Below, piece after piece: positions 39,593-49,360 of a DNA stretch of 64,000 bases (position 1 is the first letter of the stretch; the number at the start of each line of letters is the position of its first letter). The notes beneath the pieces were generated by a model. The model did no database searches and was not told the DNA's origin. It saw only the letters and a program-made list of their open reading frames with translations. Position numbers and translations under genes: made by a program. This DNA comes from an uncultured beta proteobacterium (lineage in GTDB: Bacteria > Pseudomonadota > Gammaproteobacteria > Burkholderiales > Burkholderiaceae). The stretch is taken from NCBI GenBank assembly GCA_903900805.1, contig CAIUOP010000027.1, positions 1-64,000 of the forward strand. Direction: 5' to 3'.

Positions 39593-40302
39593 TGCGTCAA
39601 GTCATTCTCGATACTGAAACTACTGGATTAAATCCTGCTACCGGTGATCGCATCATTGAAATTGGTTGCGTTGAAATGCTTGATCGTCGTTTAACTGAGC
39701 GCACCTTCCATTACTACATTAATCCAGAGCGCGATATTGATGCTGGGGCCTTTGCTGTCCATGGCCTATCACGTGAGTTTCTTTCTGATAAGCCAATCTT
39801 TGCGAATATCGTTGAGCAGCTCATCGAGTTTGTAGATGGCGCTGATATTGTGATCCATAACGCAGCCTTCGACTTAGGCTTCTTGGATAATGAATTTGCA
39901 CTTTTAAAGCGTCCACCATTTCGCACTCTAGCTGCCAAGATCACCGACACCCTGCTCGATGCGCGCCAGATGTTCCCTGGCAAACGGAACTCTTTGGATG
40001 CCCTTTGTGAGCGCTTTTCTATCAGCAATCAGCATCGCACCCTGCACGGCGCACTTTTAGATGCTCAGCTCTTAGCAGAGGTGTATGTAGCAATGACGAG
40101 AGGCCAAGAGGATCTCTCGATTGATTTGATCGACTATACCGTTGGCGCTGATGCATCTGGACATACCAAAGCCTTACCGACTGATCTGAAGGTATTAGCA
40201 GCTAGTGATGATGACCTTGCGGAGCACGAAAAGATTCTTGCTGAAATTGCTAAGGCAAGTAAAAAGGACCCCGTATGGAGTCCTTTGAATACTGCTTCTT
40301 AA
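39592..40302 (+). CDS. dnaQ: DNA polymerase III epsilon subunit
   Basis: ILDTETTGLNPATGDRIIEIG, HNAAFDLGFLDNEF, LHGALLDAQLLAEVY. Confidence 0.96.
   Translation: MRQVILDTETTGLNPATGDRIIEIGCVEMLDRRLTERTFHYYINPERDIDAGAFAVHGLSREFLSDKPIFANIVEQLIEFVDGADIVIHNAAFDLGFLDNEFALLKRPPFRTLAAKITDTLLDARQMFPGKRNSLDALCERFSISNQHRTLHGALLDAQLLAEVYVAMTRGQEDLSIDLIDYTVGADASGHTKALPTDLKVLAASDDDLAEHEKILAEIAKASKKDPVWSPLNTAS
40259..40286 (-). terminator. candidate intrinsic terminator of the downstream minus-strand dehydrogenase gene, embedded in the dnaQ 3' coding end
   Basis: Minus strand AAAGGACTCC-ATAC-GGGGTCCTTTTT hairpin followed by T run. Confidence 0.6.
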
Positions 40303-40309
40303 GATTGGT

Positions 40310-41401
40310 TTAGATTGCAGCAGCAATCGCCTTACCTAAGTCATCCGTCTTAGCAGTGCCACCCACATCTGGTGTTAGTGGTGCATGTCCAGGCCCAGCT
40401 AACAAAACTTTTTCAATTGCATTAAAAATGGCTTTGCCTGCCTCTGGATAACCTAGGTGATCTAACATCATCGCCCCACTCCAAATTTGCCCAATTGGAT
40501 TGGCAATCATCTTGCCAAAAATATCTGGGGCCGAGCCGTGAACAGGCTCAAATAAGGATGGGAACTTACCTTCTGGATTAATGCTTCCAGAAGGAGCGAC
40601 TGCGATCGTGCCGGTGCAAGCTGGACCTAAGTCAGAAAGAATATCTCCAAACAAGTTACTAGCAACCACCACGTCAAATCGATCTGGATTCATGACAAAG
40701 TGGGCAGCCAAAATATCAATGTGATATTTATCAGTGCGCACATCGGTAAATTTCTTGGACATGGCTTCTACACGCTCATCCCAATAAGGCATAGTGATCG
40801 CAATACCATTTGATTTAGTCGCAGAAGTTAAATGTTTCTTAGGGCGACTCTGCGCCAGATCATATGCATATTTCAAAATACGATCAACGCCCTGTCTTGT
40901 GAATACCGATTCTTGAATCACAATCTCGCGGTCGGTATCAGGGAACATCTTGCCGCCAACACTGGAATACTCACCTTCAGTGTTCTCACGTACTACAAAG
41001 AAGTCGATATCACCTGGTTTGCGATTAGCCAAAGGACAAGGAATGCCGGGCAATAAACGGACTGGGCGTAGGTTCACGTATTGATCAAAGCCACGACGGA
41101 ACTGAATTAAGCTACCCCACAAAGAAACGTGATCAGGAAGAATAGCGGGCATGCCAACAGCACCAAAAAAGATGGCGTCGTATTGCATGAGGGTTTCGAA
41201 CCAGTTGTCTGGCATCATCTTGCCGTGCTTAATGTAATAATCACAGCTAGCAAAATCAAAATAGTCGAATTGCATGCCAATACCAAACTTACGGTTAGCG
41301 GCCTCTAAAGCACGCACTCCCTCTGGCATGACTTCCTTGCCGATGCCATCACCAGGGATCACGGCAATTTTTGGATTCTTAAAGATTTTCTTAGCGTTCA
41401 T
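40310..41401 (-). CDS. tartrate/D-malate dehydrogenase family (isopropylmalate dehydrogenase-like)
   Basis: VIPGDGIGKEVMPEGVRAL, FFGAVGMPAILPDHVSLWG, FVVRENTEGEYSSVGG, EPVHGSAPDIFGK. Confidence 0.88.
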   Translation of the reverse strand: MNAKKIFKNPKIAVIPGDGIGKEVMPEGVRALEAANRKFGIGMQFDYFDFASCDYYIKHGKMMPDNWFETLMQYDAIFFGAVGMPAILPDHVSLWGSLIQFRRGFDQYVNLRPVRLLPGIPCPLANRKPGDIDFFVVRENTEGEYSSVGGKMFPDTDREIVIQESVFTRQGVDRILKYAYDLAQSRPKKHLTSATKSNGIAITMPYWDERVEAMSKKFTDVRTDKYHIDILAAHFVMNPDRFDVVVASNLFGDILSDLGPACTGTIAVAPSGSINPEGKFPSLFEPVHGSAPDIFGKMIANPIGQIWSGAMMLDHLGYPEAGKAIFNAIEKVLLAGPGHAPLTPDVGGTAKTDDLGKAIAAAI

Positions 41402-41457
41402 ATTTTTATCTCAAATAATTAACAGTTATGTTTAATGCAATCAGGTGAAGATCGATA

Positions 41458-42120
41458 CTAGCTGATCGCACGACGAATTTGGTCTGGGACAACCTTGCCA
41501 CCTTTAGCAACAGAGTCGCTGTCGTGCTCTTCAGTATTTTCGATGGTTTCTAGCGCATCCTCCTGCATCCGGATATTATCCTTCGGGCAGATTGGCGCCC
41601 CATAACTAGCCCATTTTTTTAGCAAAGTGACCTCATAACCACATTGACCGCACTTGGCCTTACTGCGGCTGGAATTACTAGGTCTAGGCGGTGGAAAATT
41701 GATGGCCTGATGCGGATATGGGCCAAGCTCTTGACTAATCATCATGAGCCTTACTGTCAGCTCCTCAGTGGCATGCGCCATTCTTGCAGGCCCCTCTAGG
41801 CCGACTGTTTGAGCGATCCCCTTAAAATCCTCTCCATGACCGCTAAAGCAGTCATCAACAGCATGACATAGCTCATGTACTAAGGTGTCCAGTAACTGCA
41901 CTGGATCATCAATTTTGGGTGAAATAAAGATCTCATTGACGCCCCCGCCGGACCGCTCTCTTGGCCAACATTGGCCCAAGGTAGTTCTGGGGCTGCTAGA
42001 GGCCGGAAATCCACAAGAGACTCTGACTGGGGGGATGGCATAGCCTGCCTTGGAAAATACTGGTTCCAGGTGTCTAACGGCGTCCTCGAGCCATGCTTCA
42101 CGGACTGAATGTTGCTTCAT
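41458..42120 (-). CDS. SprT-like zinc metalloprotease-fold protein with zinc ribbon
   Basis: HELCHAVDD active site, GHGEDFKGIAQTVGLEGPARMAHATEEL, LGPYPHQAINF, CGQCGYE...C zinc ribbon. Confidence 0.8.
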   Translation of the reverse strand: MKQHSVREAWLEDAVRHLEPVFSKAGYAIPPVRVSCGFPASSSPRTTLGQCWPRERSGGGVNEIFISPKIDDPVQLLDTLVHELCHAVDDCFSGHGEDFKGIAQTVGLEGPARMAHATEELTVRLMMISQELGPYPHQAINFPPPRPSNSSRSKAKCGQCGYEVTLLKKWASYGAPICPKDNIRMQEDALETIENTEEHDSDSVAKGGKVVPDQIRRAIS

Positions 42121-42201
42121 TGATCTACTTACTTTGCGCTAATAGTTTGGTATTTAAAACGGTAAAGTGCGATCATACGCCACCGAACGTAAAATAGCGC
42201 T

Positions 42202-43512
42202 ATGAAAGATCTCGAAAGCCTTAGCGCCTCCCAAGCTGTGAAAGCCCTCTCCAGAAGAGAGATTAAAGCAAGCGATTTACTGCTCTCCTGTCTAGATCGC
42301 ATCGGCCATCGCGAAAGCACTGTAAAGGCCTGGGTTAGCCTAGGTAAAGAAAATGCCCTAGCTAGAGCTAAGCAACTCGATAAGGGCGCTGTTCAGGGCC
42401 TATTACACGGACTACCAATTGGGGTGAAGGATTTATTTGATACGTATGACCTACCTACGGCATATGGATCTCCTATTTATCAAAACCATTACCCCAGAGC
42501 AGATGCGGTTTCAATTGCGCTGATGCGGCAAGCTGGTGGCATCATCCTCGGAAAAACGGTCACAACAGAATTTGCCACCTTTAAAGCTGGCGCCACAACC
42601 AATCCCCATAACCGCAAACATACCCCTGGCGGATCCTCTAGCGGCTCTGCAGCTGCAGTTGCTGACTTCATGGTGCCTTTGGCAACTGGTAGTCAAACTG
42701 CTGGTTCCATTATTCGCCCTGCATCGTATTGCGGTGTAGTTGGCTTTAAGCCTAGCCTTGGGAAAATTAGCATCGCTGGTGTCAAAAGCCTCTCGATCTC
42801 CCTAGATACTTTAGGTTGCTTTGGCCGCAGCGTAGAAGATGTGGCGCTCGGTATAGCCGCTATGAGTGGCGATCATCAACTCGCTACTGTGAAAGAGCTT
42901 CATAACAAGCCCCGCATTGGAATTTGCAAAACCGCTAATTGGTCACATGCTCAAAAAGAAACTGCTACTGCACTAGCAGTTGCAAGACATGCAGCAGAAT
43001 CCATTTGCAAAGGAACGGTTGTCGATCAGAAGCTAGCAAAAGCTTGTAATGGTTTAACACAAGCCCAAACCAACATCATGCTCTCGGAGATGTCGCGTAG
43101 TCTTCATTTTGAGCACTCCCATTTTCCGAAGAAAATTAGCCCGCTAGTAAATAAACTACTGAGTGATGGCGCTCAAATTAGCTATGAGCAATATGTCAAA
43201 GATCTATTGATGGTTGAGCGTGCCAAAGCGTCGGTAGCAGAGCTTTTTAATAACGAGATCGATATCTTGATAGCCCCTAGCGCTATCGGTGAAGCGCCAT
43301 TAATCAAAGATGGCACAGGCGACCCTATCTTTTGCAGGGACTGGAGCATGCTGGGTCTGCCTTGCATCAATCTCAATGTCGCTAGCGGACCCAATGGCTT
43401 GCCAGTAGGTGTAACACTCATTGCGGGCCCGGGTAAGGATCAATTCTTACTTAGTGCTGCAAGAGCATTTGCGCTAGCCTTACCTGATCCCGTTTTGCGA
43501 GATCAGGCTTAA
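42202..43512 (+). CDS. amidase (amidase signature family)
   Basis: GLPIGVKDLFDT, GGSSSGSAAAVADFMVPLATGSQTAGSIIRPASYCG. Confidence 0.93.
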   Translation: MKDLESLSASQAVKALSRREIKASDLLLSCLDRIGHRESTVKAWVSLGKENALARAKQLDKGAVQGLLHGLPIGVKDLFDTYDLPTAYGSPIYQNHYPRADAVSIALMRQAGGIILGKTVTTEFATFKAGATTNPHNRKHTPGGSSSGSAAAVADFMVPLATGSQTAGSIIRPASYCGVVGFKPSLGKISIAGVKSLSISLDTLGCFGRSVEDVALGIAAMSGDHQLATVKELHNKPRIGICKTANWSHAQKETATALAVARHAAESICKGTVVDQKLAKACNGLTQAQTNIMLSEMSRSLHFEHSHFPKKISPLVNKLLSDGAQISYEQYVKDLLMVERAKASVAELFNNEIDILIAPSAIGEAPLIKDGTGDPIFCRDWSMLGLPCINLNVASGPNGLPVGVTLIAGPGKDQFLLSAARAFALALPDPVLRDQA

Positions 43513-43519
43513 AGCGTAT

Positions 43520-44509
43520 TTAATCGAGCGTGATGTTGGCAGATTTGATTGCCTTATTCCAGTAAGGGAGCTCCTTCTTCACCAAGGCATCAGTTGCAGC
43601 AGGCGTTAAATAACGCACCTCTACGCCGGCAGCATCAGCGCGCTCTTTTACCTCAGGCAATGCCAAACTCTTCTTCACTGATTCTGTCAGCTTAGTAATC
43701 ACTGGTGCAGGCGTTCCTGCGGGAGCAAACAAGCCTACCCAGGACTCTAACTGGAAGGAAGGTAAACCAGCCTCGGCAGTAGTTGGCACATTTGGCATTC
43801 CTGGATGACGACTCTTACCAGTGACTGCCAAACCTTTGAGCTTGCCACTTTGTACGTGCTGCATCAATGATGGCGGAGTGCTGATAAAGACCTGTACTTG
43901 ACCAGCAAGAACATCCTGAATCGCAGGGCCAGATCCTTTGTAAGGAACGTGGGTCATCTCAATACCGGTAGATTGCTTAAACATCTCAGTGCCGATGTGG
44001 GAGACTGAGCCATTGCCCTGTGAGGCGTAATTAAGCTTTCCTGGGTTAGCTTTGGCGTATGCAATAAATTCTTTTAAGTTATTCACTGGCACTGAAGGAT
44101 GGACTGCGATCACATTAGTAGAAATAGTCAACAAAGCAATCGGAGAAAAATCTCTCACGGGATCCCAAGGGAGCTTATCCATTAAAGCGGGATTGCCAAC
44201 GTGATAACCAGAGTAAGAAATCAATAAGGTATATCCGTCTGGCTTCGCATTGGCGACAAATTGGTAGGCAATATTTCCGCTTGCCCCAGGTCTGTTATCC
44301 ACAACTACGGTTTGACCAATCACCCTCGTTAGTGGTTCACTAAGTAAGCGTGCTGAGGTATCAACCAAACCTCCTGGAGGGTTTGGAACAACTAAGACAA
44401 TGTTTCTATCAGGAAAGGATTGCGCACTGGTGACACTGGTCAGCGCCGTAAACCCTAAGCAGATGAATAATTTTTTACACACAATGCCTGTTTTCATAAT
44501 GATCTCCAA
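43520..44509 (-). CDS. tripartite tricarboxylate transporter substrate-binding (Bug family) protein
   Basis: Signal peptide, VVPNPPGGLVDTSARLL, VVDNRPGASGNIAYQFVANAKPDGYTLL. Confidence 0.93.
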   Translation of the reverse strand: MEIIMKTGIVCKKLFICLGFTALTSVTSAQSFPDRNIVLVVPNPPGGLVDTSARLLSEPLTRVIGQTVVVDNRPGASGNIAYQFVANAKPDGYTLLISYSGYHVGNPALMDKLPWDPVRDFSPIALLTISTNVIAVHPSVPVNNLKEFIAYAKANPGKLNYASQGNGSVSHIGTEMFKQSTGIEMTHVPYKGSGPAIQDVLAGQVQVFISTPPSLMQHVQSGKLKGLAVTGKSRHPGMPNVPTTAEAGLPSFQLESWVGLFAPAGTPAPVITKLTESVKKSLALPEVKERADAAGVEVRYLTPAATDALVKKELPYWNKAIKSANITLD

Positions 44510-44524
44510 AATCTGATAATACGT

Positions 44525-45646
44525 TTATCTTTGACCTACTTTAACGTTTCCAAAAACTGCTTGTGCTTCGCGTGGCAAACAACGCCAATAGCGCTCATTG
44601 GCGTTGACAGTTCGCTCCAATGCAGCAGCAGCCTCCCAGCCCCAACGGGGTTTATATAAGAAGGCTCTGGCTAAGGCCACCAGATCAGCATCACCCGCCT
44701 GCAAAATCGCTTCCGCCTGATGTGGGTCCGTAATCAAACCTACCGTCATTGTCGGCAAACCAGTTTCATCTTTGACCACCTTAGCAAAAGGCACTTGATA
44801 ATTGGGTCCTAGCGCAATTTTTTGCTTCGGAGAAATACCACCAGAAGAGATATGAACAAAATCGCAACCGAGCGGTTTGAGGTGCTTTGCAAACTCAGCT
44901 GTGTCATCGTGTGTCCAGCCTCCCTCTATCCAATCACTTGCTGAAATACGAATACCCAAAACACCTTGATAAGCTGCCCTGACTGCGGTAAATAATTCCA
45001 ATGGAAAACGAATGCGGTTTTCAAATGAACCGCCATATTCATCGGTTCTTTGATTGGCGATCGGCGATACAAACTGATGCAATAAATAACCATGAGCACC
45101 ATGAAGCTCGATACCATCTAGACCAATACGATCAGCGCGTTTAGCCGCCATCACGAAAGCATCAATCAGATCGTTTAATTCTGCTTTAGTAATCTCATGA
45201 GGTAAGCGCTCTCCTTCATGCTGCGGAATCGCTGAAGGCGCTCGCATCTCCCAGCCACCCTGATCAACGGGGAGCAATTGACCGCCATCCCAAGGGGTCG
45301 CGCTAGACGCTTTGCGACCAGCATGCGCTAATTGAATAAATACAGGTATTGCTGGGGCTAATTTTCGTGCACGGGTCAATTTATCTTTTAAAGCGGCTTC
45401 GGTGCGGTCGTCCCACAAGCCTAAGCATGCTGGTGTAATCCGAGCCTCTGGCGTGACACCAGTAGCCTCAATAATGAATAAAGCTGCCCCACTATTAAAC
45501 AGGTTGCCCCAATGCATGAGATGCCAGTCAGTCGCCTCGCCATTATTTGCCGAGTATTGGCACATGGGGGCTACGATGATGCGGTTAGCCAATTCCAATG
45601 GCCCACGGGGTGAATTGAGGGTGTATTTAGAAAACAAAAGACTCAT
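44525..45646 (-). CDS. NADH:flavin oxidoreductase (old yellow enzyme, YqjM-like)
   Basis: IVAPMCQYSA, IQLAHAGRKA, GIELHGAHGYLLHQFVSPIANQRTDEYGGSFENR. Confidence 0.93.
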   Translation of the reverse strand: MSLLFSKYTLNSPRGPLELANRIIVAPMCQYSANNGEATDWHLMHWGNLFNSGAALFIIEATGVTPEARITPACLGLWDDRTEAALKDKLTRARKLAPAIPVFIQLAHAGRKASSATPWDGGQLLPVDQGGWEMRAPSAIPQHEGERLPHEITKAELNDLIDAFVMAAKRADRIGLDGIELHGAHGYLLHQFVSPIANQRTDEYGGSFENRIRFPLELFTAVRAAYQGVLGIRISASDWIEGGWTHDDTAEFAKHLKPLGCDFVHISSGGISPKQKIALGPNYQVPFAKVVKDETGLPTMTVGLITDPHQAEAILQAGDADLVALARAFLYKPRWGWEAAAALERTVNANERYWRCLPREAQAVFGNVKVGQR

Positions 45647-45802
45647 GGGATACCTTAAAAAGGTGAAAAATAGTCCAAAAATTACTAAATGAACTCTAAA
45701 GCGATAGAATACTCAAAAAGCAAAATAAACCTGAAATCAAGCCCTGCAGACCTCGTGGTCAGCGAGCTTCCATTACCCAAAAACTGATTAATAAACGAGA
45801 TT

Positions 45803-47323
45803 ATGAACGCACCCCAAGCCTTTGATTCAAATGCTGATATTGGCCACTACATTGGTGGCAATCTAGTGAACCCCAAAGAGGGTCGCTTTGCTGATGTCTA
45901 CAACCCTGCCAAAGGCACAGTAGCCCGCCGCGTAGCACTGGCTAATCGTAAAGAAGTCGACGCTGCTGTGGCAGTTGCCCAGGCGGCGTTTCAGACTTGG
46001 AGCCAAACTAGCCCATTACGCCGAGCCCGCATTTTATTTAAGTACCTTGACTTACTCAATGCCAACCGCGATGCCTTAGCAGCCATCATTACCGCCGAGC
46101 ACGGTAAAGTATTTACTGATGCTCAGGGAGAAGTAACGCGTGGTATCGAAATTGTAGAATTTGCTACCGGCATCCCAGAATTACTCAAAGGGGAATACAC
46201 CGAACAGGTATCTACCGATATTGATAACTGGGTGATGCGCCAACCTTTAGGCGTAGTTGCTGGCATTACGCCATTTAACTTCCCTGTCATGGTGCCAATG
46301 TGGATGTTCCCAGTGGCAATTGCTTGTGGCAACACCTTTATTCTGAAGCCAAGTCCAACCGATCCATCTGCTTCACTGTTGATGGCTAAGCTACTCAAAG
46401 AAGCGGGCTTACCTGATGGCGTATTTAACGTTGTCCAAGGTGATAAAGAAGCTGTTGATGCTCTGATTGAAAACCCAGATGTCAAAGCAGTGAGCTTTGT
46501 TGGCTCAACCCCAATTGCTAATTACATCTATGAGCGCTGTGCTCACTTTGGTAAGCGCTCCCAGGCTTTGGGTGGTGCTAAGAACCATATGGTGATCATG
46601 CCTGATGCTGATATGGATAAAGCGATTGATGCTCTGATTGGCGCCGCATACGGTTCTGCTGGTGAACGCTGCATGGCAATTTCGGTAGCGGTTTTGGTTG
46701 GTGATGCTGCTGACAGAATCATGCCAAAACTCATCGAACGCACCAAAACTTTGAAGGTGAAGAATGGTATGGAGCTGGATGCTGAAATGGGCCCTATCGT
46801 CACTAAAGCAGCCCTAGAGCGCATTACGGGCTATATCGAAAGCGGCGTTGCTTCTGGCGCCAAACTATTAGTGGATGGCCGTGGCTTAAAAGTTCCCGGT
46901 AGCGAGAGTGGTTTTTTCATTGGCGGCACGCTCTTTGATAACGTGAAACCGGATATGAAAATTTATCTCGAAGAAATCTTTGGCCCAGTTTTATCTTGCT
47001 TGCGGGTAGCCAACTTTACCGATGCGCTCAATCTAGTGAACTCTTGTGAATTTGGCAATGGTGTTGCTTGCTTTACTAGCGATGGCAATATCGCCCGTGA
47101 ATTTGCCCGCCGCGTACAAGTTGGCATGGTTGGTATTAACGTCCCTATTCCAGTGCCGATGGCCTGGCATGGCTTTGGTGGTTGGAAAAAATCTATCTTT
47201 GGCGATATGCACGCTTACGGTAAAGAAGGCGTGCGCTTCTATACCAAGCAAAAGAGTGTTATGCAGCGTTGGCCAGAGAGCATTGCCAAGGGTGCTGAGT
47301 TTGTGATGCCGACCTCGAAATAA
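45803..47323 (+). CDS. mmsA: methylmalonate-semialdehyde dehydrogenase (CoA-acylating)
   Basis: [60 protein letters not shown]. Confidence 0.93.
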   Translation: MNAPQAFDSNADIGHYIGGNLVNPKEGRFADVYNPAKGTVARRVALANRKEVDAAVAVAQAAFQTWSQTSPLRRARILFKYLDLLNANRDALAAIITAEHGKVFTDAQGEVTRGIEIVEFATGIPELLKGEYTEQVSTDIDNWVMRQPLGVVAGITPFNFPVMVPMWMFPVAIACGNTFILKPSPTDPSASLLMAKLLKEAGLPDGVFNVVQGDKEAVDALIENPDVKAVSFVGSTPIANYIYERCAHFGKRSQALGGAKNHMVIMPDADMDKAIDALIGAAYGSAGERCMAISVAVLVGDAADRIMPKLIERTKTLKVKNGMELDAEMGPIVTKAALERITGYIESGVASGAKLLVDGRGLKVPGSESGFFIGGTLFDNVKPDMKIYLEEIFGPVLSCLRVANFTDALNLVNSCEFGNGVACFTSDGNIAREFARRVQVGMVGINVPIPVPMAWHGFGGWKKSIFGDMHAYGKEGVRFYTKQKSVMQRWPESIAKGAEFVMPTSK

Positions 47324-47383
47324 TACTGCTAGCAGTATTTAGCTATTGCGGGAGTGGCTGTGCTGGAAGTTAACAGGGCAAGA

Positions 47384-48502
47384 TCACTTTCGACCATTTA
47401 GGAAGGAAGTTAATATCTGCCCTAGCCCTTTGCATTCAACAAGCTCGCGCTCTTCAATCACAAACTCATCTTTTACCAACTCAGCAGTTGCTGGTGTCAT
47501 ATGAACACGTCCAACCAATGAGGTCGACTCCATACGGCTAGCAGTATTTACCGTGTTGCCCCATAAATCATAGGAAAATTTAGTAAAACCAATCACCCCT
47601 GCCACTACAGGTCCAGAATTTAAGCCAATGCGCATTTCTAACTCAATGCCGTTATCGGCGTTAAATGCCGCAAGATCTTCGAACATTCCTAGGGCCATAT
47701 CAGCAACGATAATGGCATGATCTGAACGCGGTATGGGCAAGCCCCCAGCCGCCATATAGGCATCACCAATCGTTTTAATTTTCTCTAGACCAAGATCTTC
47801 TGCTCTTCTATCAAAGCGCCCAAATAAATCATTTAATAATTTGACTAATTCAGAAGCGGTTTTATTTGAGGCCATCTTGGTAAAGCCAGATAAGTCACTA
47901 AACAAAATTGTGACCTCAGGATAACTCCCTGAAATATTGCTCTCGCCTTTCTTTAAACGCTCTGCAATTGGCTTAGGCAGGATATTGAGCATGAGCTTTT
48001 CGGTTTTCATCTGCTCAATATTCAGTAACTCTTTTTCGTGCTGGAGCTGAATAATCCGCTCGCGATCGACATCCCTTAAGCGCTTTTTCTCCAGAGATGA
48101 GAACACCCGGGCACGCAGGAGTACTGGATCAAATGGTTTAGGTAAGTAATCCTCCGCCCCAACCTGAATACACTCTATGGTTCGCTCAAAATGCTCTGAT
48201 CCTGATACCACAATGATGGGTAGATAGCGTAGCTCAGGGGAAGACTTCACTGCCTTGAGCGTTTCAAGACCATCCATCTCAGGCATTTCCATATCCAGGA
48301 GCATGAGATCAAATGTCTCGGCTTTAATCTTTTGAAGGGCCTCAACTCCATCCCCTGCCTCTTGAATATTCGTGATGCCAACTGAGTTTAGTTCACGAAT
48401 CAACAGTCTACGTAAAGTACGACTATCATCAACCACCAAAACTTTCATGGCCTTAGTTTGCTCTAAGATTTCTGGTGAAATATCACCCATCTCTGCGCTC
48501 AT
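47384..48502 (-). CDS. response regulator with class III adenylate cyclase output domain
   Basis: Receiver LMLLDMEMPEMDG; cyclase VTILFSDLSGFTKM, EKIKTIGDAYMAAGG, YDLWGNTVNTASRME. Confidence 0.9.
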   Translation of the reverse strand: MSAEMGDISPEILEQTKAMKVLVVDDSRTLRRLLIRELNSVGITNIQEAGDGVEALQKIKAETFDLMLLDMEMPEMDGLETLKAVKSSPELRYLPIIVVSGSEHFERTIECIQVGAEDYLPKPFDPVLLRARVFSSLEKKRLRDVDRERIIQLQHEKELLNIEQMKTEKLMLNILPKPIAERLKKGESNISGSYPEVTILFSDLSGFTKMASNKTASELVKLLNDLFGRFDRRAEDLGLEKIKTIGDAYMAAGGLPIPRSDHAIIVADMALGMFEDLAAFNADNGIELEMRIGLNSGPVVAGVIGFTKFSYDLWGNTVNTASRMESTSLVGRVHMTPATAELVKDEFVIEERELVECKGLGQILTSFLNGRK

Positions 48503-48517
48503 ATATTCTGCCTCGAA

Positions 48518-49360
48518 TTAATAGATCTTTTTTTGATAATAAGAAACTCGGTCTAATTGCACAATCTGATACGTCTGATCAAATAAGATAGATTCTGATG
48601 AGCCAAGAATTAAATAAGAGGAAGCGTCTGATAGTTGTGAATGGAGACGCTTCAGAATTTTGGCTTTAGTGTTCTGGTTAAAGTAAATCAATACATTACG
48701 CATCAAAATTAAGTCAAATTTCGGCATTAATGGCCAATCTTGAATCAGGTTCATCTTCTTATATTGCACCATACTACGCAGATCGGGATTGATTTCATAA
48801 TGTCCATTAGGCAAACGCTTGAAATGCCTCTGAATCTGAGTTTCAGTTAGACCGCGCTGCACTTCAGTTTCGTTATAAATCCCTAAGCTAGCTTTTTCTA
48901 ACGCCTGTTCGGAAAAATCCGTGGCCAAAATACAAATCTTCCATCCTATTAGCTCGGGAAAATGTTCGCGCAATAAAATAGCGATACTATAGGGCTCTTG
49001 TCCAGTAGAAGAAGCTGCGGACCAAATATTAAGCTCTCGCGCTTCTCTACGTTTTTGAAATAGCTCCGGAAAAATAGTTACTCTAAGAACTTCAAATGGA
49101 CTGGAGTCCCGATAAAAACTAGTTTCATTGGTAGTCATTGCTTCAAAAGCTTGCCAATGAATTGCTCCAACAGGGTTGGTAATCAAGAAGCGCAATAGAG
49201 AAGCGTGATTTGTAAAACGATGCTCGGTAACAACGCTTGATAGACGAGACTGAATTAAATACGTCTTACTTAAATCCAAAGCAATACCAATATTTTTTTC
49301 TACTAAGCTAAAGAAGCCCTCAACATCTGCTTGATCAAGCGGGCTATTCTCTAAAGTCAT
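48518..49360 (-). CDS. cheR: CheR-type protein-glutamate methyltransferase
   Basis: TTNETSFYRD, WSAASSTGQEPYSIA, ATDFSEQALEKA, RNVLIYFN. Confidence 0.92.
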   Translation of the reverse strand: MTLENSPLDQADVEGFFSLVEKNIGIALDLSKTYLIQSRLSSVVTEHRFTNHASLLRFLITNPVGAIHWQAFEAMTTNETSFYRDSSPFEVLRVTIFPELFQKRREARELNIWSAASSTGQEPYSIAILLREHFPELIGWKICILATDFSEQALEKASLGIYNETEVQRGLTETQIQRHFKRLPNGHYEINPDLRSMVQYKKMNLIQDWPLMPKFDLILMRNVLIYFNQNTKAKILKRLHSQLSDASSYLILGSSESILFDQTYQIVQLDRVSYYQKKIY

